Source of the DNA: JACVRW01 sp963825345
GTDB taxonomy: Bacteria > Actinomycetota > Thermoleophilia > Solirubrobacterales > Thermoleophilaceae
DNA length: 64,000 nucleotides
Assembly: GCA_963825345.1 (NCBI GenBank)
Contig: CAWGSQ010000002.1
Coordinates: forward strand, 186,001-250,000
Direction of reading: 5' to 3'
Below the pieces are notes generated by a model. It was not told the origin of the DNA. It saw nothing but the letters and a program-made list of their open reading frames with translations, and did not search any database. A program made the translations under genes and the position numbers. This document shows, in pieces, positions 58,678 to 64,000 of the stretch (position 1 is the stretch's first letter; each line of letters begins with the position of its first letter).

Positions 58678-59010
58678 ATGGCCGGACCGCCCCAAGACCT
58701 ATCCCCCAGCCGCGCCGCCGAGCTGCTTCGCGACGGCGCCCAGGGGGTGGATGTGCGCGAGCAGTACGAGCGCGACGCCGGCCATATCGCGGACACGCTC
58801 CACATCGAGCTCGACCAGCTCACTGCGGGAGCGGAGAAGCTCGACCGCGAGCGGCCGATCGTCTTCTACTGCCGCTCGGGCAGCAGGTCGGCGCTTGCCG
58901 CTCAGGCGTTCGCGGCCGCGGGCTTCGTGGCTCACAACCTTGACGGCGGGCTGAAGGCCTGGGTCAAGGACGGCCTGCCGCTCGAGCCGGCCGACGGACA
59001 CGTGGCCTGA
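58678..59010 (+). CDS. Single-domain rhodanese
   Basis: 110 residues from ATG at 58678. Rhodanese fold: QGVDVREQYERDAGHIADTLHIEL and the active-site loop YCRSGSRS with catalytic Cys. A single CRSGxRS loop is typical of GlpE/PspE-type sulfurtransferases. It converges with the PfkB gene at TGAGTCA. Confidence 0.88.
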   Translation: MAGPPQDLSPSRAAELLRDGAQGVDVREQYERDAGHIADTLHIELDQLTAGAEKLDRERPIVFYCRSGSRSALAAQAFAAAGFVAHNLDGGLKAWVKDGLPLEPADGHVA

Positions 59011-59011
59011 G

Positions 59012-59839
59012 TCAGCTGTCGAGCTGGAGCTGGGCCCCGTACGGCCCCCGGCCGGTGAGGCAGGCGGCGCCGCAGCGGGCCGCCAGCTCCACGGCCTTGG
59101 TGATCTCCCAGCCGGCCCCGAGGCCGTACGTGAGGCCGGCCGCAAAGCTGTCGCCGCTGCCGTAGGAATCGCGAACCGGACCAGGCAGCTCTCCCGGGCT
59201 CCAGCGGCCCTGCTCACCGCTGGCCGTCTCCCACTCTCCCCCGGCCGCCCCGAGCGTCCGGACCACGACCTTCGGCTCGGGATCGAGGTCGCCGGGGCTG
59301 TAGCGCTCGCCCGGGTCGCGGCCGCTCGACACGAGCGCGTCGAGCTGCACGTGCGCCTCGGCGAGCGTGTCGAGCCCGCGCGGCGTGGCCACGAGCACGC
59401 GTGCGCGGCGGGCATGTCGCACGGCATCGAGGTCACCCGCCGTCACGTAGACGGCATCGGTCTCGTCGAGCAGATCCCAGGCAAGGTCGTCGGCGCCGCT
59501 CGGGCCGAGCCGCGGCCCGAGCACGGTGATCGTGCGCTCGCCATCCGAGTCGAGGTGCACGAACGCGCGCCGCTGTGGCTCGGGGTGGAAGCGACCCTCC
59601 ACCCGCACCCCGTGCTCGCGCAGCTCGGCATCGGTGCGGTGTCCGGTCTCGTCGTCGCCGAACGCGGTGAACAGAGTCGCATCGCCAGCGAGCTTGCGCA
59701 GCTGCACGGCCGCCACCGCGCCGCCGCCCGCCGGCTCCTCGAAGGTCTCGGCAGCATGCACGATCTCGCCAGGCCGCGGCACGTGCGGCACCTCGGCGAA
59801 CTCGCACCACTCCACGTGGCCCACCACCGCAACGCGCAT
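59012..59839 (-). CDS. PfkB-family carbohydrate kinase
   Basis: 275 residues from the ATG at 59839 (MRVAVVGHVEWCEF). GGGAVAAVQLRKLAG is the first PfkB signature; DSYGSGDSFAAGLTYGL contains the catalytic Asp and GSGDS anion hole. Ribokinase-like sugar or nucleoside kinase; the substrate cannot be assigned from sequence. A GTG at 59857 is an alternative start. Confidence 0.87.
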   Translation of the reverse strand: MRVAVVGHVEWCEFAEVPHVPRPGEIVHAAETFEEPAGGGAVAAVQLRKLAGDATLFTAFGDDETGHRTDAELREHGVRVEGRFHPEPQRRAFVHLDSDGERTITVLGPRLGPSGADDLAWDLLDETDAVYVTAGDLDAVRHARRARVLVATPRGLDTLAEAHVQLDALVSSGRDPGERYSPGDLDPEPKVVVRTLGAAGGEWETASGEQGRWSPGELPGPVRDSYGSGDSFAAGLTYGLGAGWEITKAVELAARCGAACLTGRGPYGAQLQLDS

Positions 59840-59882
59840 CGCGCGGGAGCTTGTCACGAGCGGGCGCTAGCGTGCCGCTGCC

Positions 59883-60290
59883 ATGGACGATCCGCTCCGC
59901 ATAGGGCGCCACGCCGAGCTCCCGCTCTCGGAGATCGAGCTGCGCACGAGCCGCTCGTCGGGGCCGGGCGGGCAGCACGCGAACGTGACCGCCTCGCGCG
60001 TGGAGGCGGTTTTCGACGTGTGCGCCTCGCAGGCGCTGAGCGAGGAGCAGCGGGAGCGGATCGCGGCCCGCCTCGGGCCGGTCGTGCGCGCCGTCGCGCA
60101 GGACACGCGCAGCCAGGCGCGCAACCGCACGCTCGCGCTCGAGCGCCTGCGCGGCCGCCTGGAGAGCGCGCTGACGGTGCAGCGGCCACGGCGCGCCACG
60201 AAGCAGACGAACGCGTCGCGGCGCAGGCGCGCCGAGTCGAAGCGCCGCCGCGGCGAGCTGAAGAAGCTGCGCCGACCGCCAGAGCTCTAG
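59883..60290 (+). CDS. arfB: Peptidyl-tRNA hydrolase ArfB (stalled ribosome rescue)
   Basis: 135 residues. SSGPGGQHANVTASRVE carries the GGQ motif of release-factor domain 3; the C-terminal 30 residues are basic (RRRRAESKRRRGELKKLRRP), as needed to enter the empty mRNA channel. It releases nascent peptide from non-stop ribosomes. No release-factor codon-recognition domain is present. Stop shares CTAG with the convergent gene. Confidence 0.92.
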   Translation: MDDPLRIGRHAELPLSEIELRTSRSSGPGGQHANVTASRVEAVFDVCASQALSEEQRERIAARLGPVVRAVAQDTRSQARNRTLALERLRGRLESALTVQRPRRATKQTNASRRRRAESKRRRGELKKLRRPPEL

Positions 60291-60781
60291 GGCACCGGCG
60301 CCTCGGCGCCGCCGCCCTCGCCCTCTGGCGCCGCCGGTGCGGGTGCCGCGGGCGCCTGGCCGACGCCGCCGCCCTCGCCCTGTGGCGGGGCTGGGGCGGG
60401 CGTGGCGGTGCTGCCGCCGGTGCCGTCCGCCGGAGGGGTGGTGGGCGCCGCCGGCGTGGCCGTGCTCTCCGTGTCCGTCTGGGTGGTGGTGGTGCGCTGT
60501 CGGTCGGACCGATCGAAGGTGGTGGTGCCACCCACGCCAAGCTCCGAGGGTGTGCTCTTCGGCTCCGGGTCGCTCCCGCCCATGCTCAGGATCAGCACGA
60601 TGAGCAGGACAAACACGATGCCCCCCGCCCCGGCCGCGACCAGCCTGCGGCGGCGGTACACCTCCTCGGGCTCCCGGCCCCCCGGCGGGCGTCTCGGCCC
60701 ACGCGGCGGCGCGCCGCCCGAGCGCGGCGGTGGGGACGGTCGCCTGCCGCCCTCGAGGACCCGGGTGGGCTGATCCTCCAC
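60287..60781 (-). CDS. Single-pass membrane protein with Pro/Thr/Gly-rich tail
   Basis: 164 residues. N-terminal basic, Pro-rich cytoplasmic part (PSPPPRSGGAPPRGPRRPPGG), one helix (VAAGAGGIVFVLLIVLILSM), then a long extracytoplasmic low-complexity region (QRTTTTQTDTESTATPAAPTT and Gly/Pro repeats). Looks like a cell-surface stalk or a linker to a lost domain; function unknown. Confidence 0.6.
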   Translation of the reverse strand: MEDQPTRVLEGGRRPSPPPRSGGAPPRGPRRPPGGREPEEVYRRRRLVAAGAGGIVFVLLIVLILSMGGSDPEPKSTPSELGVGGTTTFDRSDRQRTTTTQTDTESTATPAAPTTPPADGTGGSTATPAPAPPQGEGGGVGQAPAAPAPAAPEGEGGGAEAPVP

Positions 60782-60792
60782 GAGGACTTGAA

Positions 60793-60830
60793 GGTTAGGC
60801 GAAGTGCAGGCGGTTAGGCGAAGTGCAGGC
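60793..60830. repeat. Perfect 19-bp tandem duplication
   Basis: GGTTAGGCGAAGTGCAGGC occurs at 60793-60811 and again at 60812-60830. The second copy contains the stop and last codons of the HxlR gene (LHFA, TAA/TAG). The first copy is thus an extra copy of its 3' end placed just downstream, a likely slippage duplication. Confidence 0.9.
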
Positions 60831-61236
60831 CGCCAGCCTCATCCTCGTCCACCGGGCGCTCGCATGTGGGGCACCACCAGCGCGCCTCGACCGGAGTTCC
60901 ACAGGCATCGTGGCGGGGCGGCTCGCCGGCCTCCTGGTGTCGAGCCCCCCAGTCGGCCAACAGGCGCAGGGCTCCGGCCAGCTCGTGGCCCGACGCCGTG
61001 AGCTCGTACACGTAGCGCTGTGGACGCTCGCTGTAGGGCTGGGCCACGACCAACCCCTCGCTCTCCAGACGCCGGAGGCGCTGGGTGAGCACGTTGGGCG
61101 CGATCCGCGGGAGCTGTTCCTGGAGGTCGCCGAAGCGCCGCGACCCCTCGAGCAAAGCCTCCACGAGCAGCAGCGTCCAGCGGTCGCCCACGCTGTCGAG
61201 CGCGGCTGCGAGAGGTGAGGAGGCGGGTTCAGGCAT
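60814..61236 (-). CDS. HxlR-family regulator with C-terminal Cys cluster
   Basis: 140 residues. Winged helix: DRWTLLLVEALLEGSRRFGDLQEQLPRIAPNVLTQRLRRLESEGLV and PQRYVYELTASGHELAGALRLLADWG. A C-terminal extension has CGT, WWCPTCERP, probably a small zinc or redox site. It lacks the N-terminal Cys of formaldehyde-type HxlR. Divergent from the HtrA-like genes; direct repeats overlie its promoter. Confidence 0.85.
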   Translation of the reverse strand: MPEPASSPLAAALDSVGDRWTLLLVEALLEGSRRFGDLQEQLPRIAPNVLTQRLRRLESEGLVVAQPYSERPQRYVYELTASGHELAGALRLLADWGARHQEAGEPPRHDACGTPVEARWWCPTCERPVDEDEAGGLHFA

Positions 61237-61259
61237 CGCAAAGCCGAATGCTATCGAGG

Positions 61260-61289
61260 TGTATAGTCACTAGCAATTTGCAAGTCACT
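61260..61289 (-). promoter_or_regulatory. Promoter and AGTCACT repeats upstream of the HxlR gene
   Basis: Minus strand: -35 GTGACT (61288-61283), 17-base spacer, -10 TATACA (61265-61260). Two AGTCACT copies (61265-61271 and 61283-61289), 18 bases apart, overlap the -35 and the -10 edge, suggesting operator half-sites that could also control the divergent protease operon. Confidence 0.5.
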
Positions 61290-61303
61290 CTCTGGGAGCA
61301 GCC

Positions 61304-62209
61304 ATGAACACCGTTAAGACCCTTCAGGACACCATCGCGGGCGTGGCCGAGGGCGTTGGACCCTCCGTCGTCGGGCTGGGGCGCGGATGGGGCCACGGAT
61401 CCGGCGTCGTGATCGCTGATGGCCAGGTCCTCACGAGCGCCCACAACCTCCGGCGCGAAGAGGTCACCGTGTCGTTCCACGACGGCCGGAGCGAGCGCGC
61501 CGGCCTCGCCGGAAGCGACGCTGATCTCGACTTGGCGGTGCTTGTGGTGGATACACACGACACCCCGGCGGTCCGGTGGGAGCCGGCCGACGCGCCCGGC
61601 ATCGGCGCACCGGTGGTGGCGCTCGCCAACCCCGGGGGGCGCGGCCTCAGGGCCACCCTCGGCTTCGTTTCCTCCGGAGAGCGCAGCTTCCGCGGACCGC
61701 GTGGGCGCCGAGTTCACGGCGCGATCGAGCACACCGCGCCGCTGCCCCGGGGCTCCTCGGGCGGCCCGCTCGTGGACCCGGAGGGCAACCTGCTCGGGGT
61801 GAACAGCCTGCGATTGGACGGCGGCCTCATCCTTGCCGTGCCGGCAAGCGCCGCGGTGCGCGAGCGAGCGCTGCTGCTGGCCCGCGGCGAGGCGTCCGCG
61901 CCGCACCGGCTCGGAGTTGCGATCGCTCCCCCACGCGTGGCGCGCCGCCTGCGCAGCGCGGTCGGGCTACCCGAGCGCGACGGCCTGCTGGTGCGCGGGG
62001 TCGAGGAGGGCAGCCCAGGCGAGGGCGCGGGGCTCGCGCCCGGTGACCTGATCGTGTCCATCGGCGGCCGGCCGGTGGAGGGCGTGGAGTCGCTCTACAG
62101 CGCGCTCGACTCGGTGGCGGCGGGGGGCGGCGAGCTCGAGCTCGGTGTGGTGCATGGCACCGACGAGCGCACGGTGACCGCACACTTCGGGGTGAAGGAG
62201 GCGGCGTGA
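61304..62209 (+). CDS. HtrA-like trypsin/PDZ serine protease without signal peptide (first of pair)
   Basis: 301 residues. Trypsin-like triad: His in TSAHNL, Asp in DLDLAVL, Ser in PRGSSGGPLVD; PDZ domain at about 205-290 (RLGVAIAPPRVARRL ... GAGLAPGDLIVSIGGRPV). No signal peptide or membrane helix is visible, unlike most HtrA. Its ribosome site (GGGAG) is fair. Coupled to the next protease by a 4-base overlap. Confidence 0.87.
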   Translation: MNTVKTLQDTIAGVAEGVGPSVVGLGRGWGHGSGVVIADGQVLTSAHNLRREEVTVSFHDGRSERAGLAGSDADLDLAVLVVDTHDTPAVRWEPADAPGIGAPVVALANPGGRGLRATLGFVSSGERSFRGPRGRRVHGAIEHTAPLPRGSSGGPLVDPEGNLLGVNSLRLDGGLILAVPASAAVRERALLLARGEASAPHRLGVAIAPPRVARRLRSAVGLPERDGLLVRGVEEGSPGEGAGLAPGDLIVSIGGRPVEGVESLYSALDSVAAGGGELELGVVHGTDERTVTAHFGVKEAA

Positions 62210-63186
62210 CCTCGCCCGAAGTGACGGAGCCCCCTACCGCCTCCGATGTCGAGGCGCTCGACGCCTACTCGCGCGCGGTCACTGCCGTGGCCGAGCGGCT
62301 CGCGCCCTCCGTGGCGAGCCTGCGGGTGCTCCGGCGCACACGTGCGGGTCAGGTGCCCGCCGGTGCGGGCAGCGCGGTGGCGCTCACGCCGGACGGCTTC
62401 CTGCTCACTTCGGCCCATGTGGTCGGACGATCAACCACGCGCGGACGCGCGACCTTCGCCGACGGCCGGGAGGAGCGCTTCGAGGTCGTGGGTCGCGACC
62501 CGCTCTCGGACCTCGCGCTCCTGCGGGCCGAGGGCGAGCGGCTGACCCCGGCCGAGCTCGGCGACGCCGAGCGCCTGCGCGTGGGCCAGCTCGTCGTGGC
62601 AATCGGCAATCCGCACGGCCTCGGCGGCTCCGTGACCGCCGGGGTGGTCTCGGGCCTGGGGCGCTCGCTGCCCGCGCGCTCGCGAAGGGCCGGCCGCATC
62701 ATCGACAACGTGATCCAGACCGACGCTGCCCTCAACCCCGGCAGCTCCGGCGGCGCCCTGGCGGACAGCCGCGGCCGCGTGGTGGGAATCAACACCGCCG
62801 TGGCCGGAATCGGCCTCGGGCTCGCCGTGCCGATCAACGAGACGACCCAGCGGGTGATCGCGGGTCTGATGTCGGATGGACGCGTGCGGCGCGCCTACCT
62901 CGGCATCGCGGGCGGGCCGCGCCCCGTGCCGCCACACGCGCGCGCCGAGACCGGCTCGGAGAGTTGCATAGAGGTCGTGGAGGTGGTGGACGGAGGCCCC
63001 GCCGCCCGCGCGGGCATCCGCCCCGAGGACCTGATCCTGTCCGTGAACGGGACGCAGACCGAGCGCGTTGAGGACCTCCAACGGCTGATGGTGGCCGAGC
63101 TGATCGGCACGCCGGTGAGCGTCCGCGTGCTGCGCGCCGGCCGCCTGGTCGAGCTGGAGCTCGAGCCCGCGGAGCTCGAGCTGTGA
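62206..63186 (+). CDS. HtrA-like trypsin/PDZ serine protease without signal peptide (second of pair)
   Basis: 326 residues from the GTG overlapping the previous stop. Triad: His in TSAHVVG, Asp in SDLALLR, Ser in NPGSSGGALAD; PDZ with AARAGIRPEDLILSVNGTQ. Again no membrane helix or signal peptide, so probably a cytoplasmic degradase/sensor acting with its partner. The GTGA overlap couples it to the truncated haemoglobin. Confidence 0.88.
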   Translation: MTSPEVTEPPTASDVEALDAYSRAVTAVAERLAPSVASLRVLRRTRAGQVPAGAGSAVALTPDGFLLTSAHVVGRSTTRGRATFADGREERFEVVGRDPLSDLALLRAEGERLTPAELGDAERLRVGQLVVAIGNPHGLGGSVTAGVVSGLGRSLPARSRRAGRIIDNVIQTDAALNPGSSGGALADSRGRVVGINTAVAGIGLGLAVPINETTQRVIAGLMSDGRVRRAYLGIAGGPRPVPPHARAETGSESCIEVVEVVDGGPAARAGIRPEDLILSVNGTQTERVEDLQRLMVAELIGTPVSVRVLRAGRLVELELEPAELEL

Positions 63187-63647
63187 GCGCCGCCACGCCC
63201 AGCCTGTACGAGTGGGCGGGCGGCGGCGAGGCGCTGGAGCGCCTCACCGAGCTCTTCTACGAGAGGGTCCGCGCCGACGAGCTGCTCGAGCCGGTGTTCC
63301 GCGGTATGGACGCACACCACCCGCAGTACGTCGCCATGTGGCTGGGAGAGGTGTTCGGCGGGTCGGCCCGGTACACCGACGAGCGTGGCGGCTATCCGCA
63401 CATGCTCTCGAAGCACCGCGGACTCGCCCTCACCGAGGCGATGCGGCGACGCTGGGTGCAGTTGATCTGCGACGCCGCGGACGATGCCGAGCTGCCGAGC
63501 GATCCGGAGTTCCGCTCCGCGTTCCTCGCCTACATCGAGTGGGGCACGCGCCTTGCGGTATCGAACTCTCAGCCGGGAGCCACACCCCCGCCGAAGGCGC
63601 CCGTGCCGCGCTGGGGTTGGGGCGAGGCGCCCCCGTTCAGCGGCTAG
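63183..63647 (+). CDS. Group II (2/2) truncated haemoglobin
   Basis: 154 residues. AGGGEALERLTELFYERVRADELLEPVFRGMD and SKHRGL (proximal His) with the Tyr/Trp pattern YVAMWLGEVFGG and WVQLICDAADDAELPSDPEF fit trHbO/group II. Binds O2 or NO; in actinobacteria often linked to redox or NO defence. Last gene of the HtrA-like operon; CTAG shared stop with the convergent gene. Confidence 0.87.
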   Translation: MSAATPSLYEWAGGGEALERLTELFYERVRADELLEPVFRGMDAHHPQYVAMWLGEVFGGSARYTDERGGYPHMLSKHRGLALTEAMRRRWVQLICDAADDAELPSDPEFRSAFLAYIEWGTRLAVSNSQPGATPPPKAPVPRWGWGEAPPFSG

Positions 63648-64000
63648 AGGCCGGGGATGTGGCGCTCGGCGAACCCCGCGGTCGAGCGCGTCTCGGGCTG
63701 CCAGCGCGTGCCCGCCCGGCCCTGCCCGCTCGTGTCGAAGCGCAGACCGGCCACGAACATGAAGATGTGCCCGTTGTTCGCGTAGATCGTGATCCAGCGA
63801 CCCCGACCGGGGGCGCCGTAGTTCATGAACCCGCCCGAGGTCAGCGGGCTCCGCAGAAGTCCGGCCCCCGCCAGCGCGAACGACACGGAGCCGGAGCAGT
63901 CGTAGCCGTTGTCGCGCCAGGCGCCGTGGCCGCCACCCCACTTGTACGGGAACTTCGCGATCTCGTTGCCGGCCATGATCACCCGCTTCACCACCTCGGG
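63644..64000 (-). CDS. Partial NlpC/P60-like cell-wall peptidase, C-terminal part
   Basis: Runs off the window edge at the 5' end; about 119 C-terminal residues remain. PYKWGGGHG and YDCSGSVSFALAGAG carry the catalytic Cys region of NlpC/P60-type or related CHAP-like enzymes, and NNGHIFMFVAGLRFDTSG the His. It ends ERHIPGL. Likely a secreted peptidoglycan hydrolase; the N-terminal signal and domains lie outside. Confidence 0.78.
   Translation of the reverse strand, partial: PEVVKRVIMAGNEIAKFPYKWGGGHGAWRDNGYDCSGSVSFALAGAGLLRSPLTSGGFMNYGAPGRGRWITIYANNGHIFMFVAGLRFDTSGQGRAGTRWQPETRSTAGFAERHIPGL

Noticed and set aside
1..64000. tRNA, rRNA, prophage or transposon elements
   Set aside because: No cloverleaf-like segment, conserved rRNA stretch, integrase, transposase or terminal repeat was seen in the intergenic regions.

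Overview
The window looks like a chromosomal segment of a GC-rich actinobacterium, most likely of the Thermoleophilia/Solirubrobacterales type. The grounds are very high GC, frequent GTG (and two TTG) starts, many 4-base start/stop overlaps, a BagA/BagB-like ATPase pair, a split pntA with pntB, a KorAB 2-oxoacid:ferredoxin oxidoreductase, a large LuxR-family ATPase regulator and Arg/Ala-rich protein tails. This assignment is inference; no rRNA is present. I found no tRNA, rRNA, CRISPR array, integrase, transposase or phage gene. Coding density is about 95% and no gene-free stretch exceeds 300 bases.

Layout. 1-2.5 kb: a minus-strand operon of methyltransferase, CPBP protease and GH57 glucan branching enzyme (cut by the window edge). 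2.5-8.3 kb: second methyltransferase, YihY/BrkB membrane protein, small and hypothetical genes, a polytopic membrane protein carrying a perfect 17-bp hairpin, and a PhoX-type protein. 8.3-15 kb: Lon-substrate-domain protein, secreted subtilase behind a structured leader, LuxR-type ATPase regulator, gamma-glutamyltransferase family protein. 15-19.9 kb: ftsZ with a roughly 150-residue N-terminal extension, preceded in the same operon by an orphan ParA; divergently, two ArsA/Get3-like ATPases and an SMI1/KNR4 protein. 19.9-26.9 kb: large hypothetical, HxlR regulator with operator, AIM24 protein, S55 peptidase-like protein with permuted motif order, PilT ATPase, sigma-70 factor. 27-35 kb: histone-H1-like tail protein, response regulator, GGDEF enzyme, moeA, class II fructose bisphosphatase, dodecin, SDR, thiolase. 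35-39.5 kb: a c-di-GMP-I riboswitch ahead of a secreted S8 peptidase with SFR repeats and, 3 bases later, a membrane GGDEF-EAL protein. 39.5-48.7 kb: oxidoreductases, sulfurtransferase, F420/PPOX protein, and a three-gene glycine-betaine/choline ABC transporter with fused permeases, then a TetR regulator with palindromic operator. 48.7-57 kb: mtnA-DUF1152, GNAT, korAB and pntAA-AB-B. 57-64 kb: frameshifted acidic protein, SDR, rhodanese, PfkB kinase, ArfB, HxlR regulator, paired signal-less HtrA-like proteases with truncated haemoglobin, and a partial NlpC/P60-like gene.

Themes. c-di-GMP signalling appears three times (stand-alone GGDEF, GGDEF-EAL, riboswitch), and the riboswitch is wired to the secreted peptidase and the c-di-GMP enzyme itself. 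korAB and pntAB sit back to back and would link ferredoxin, NADH and NADPH pools. The two best candidates for a less-described system are the ParA plus long-FtsZ operon beside the BagAB-like pair, and the c-di-GMP riboswitch/peptidase/GGDEF-EAL unit. Tail-to-tail gene pairs repeatedly share a CTAG stop, and several stop codons sit in or at the loop of perfect hairpins.
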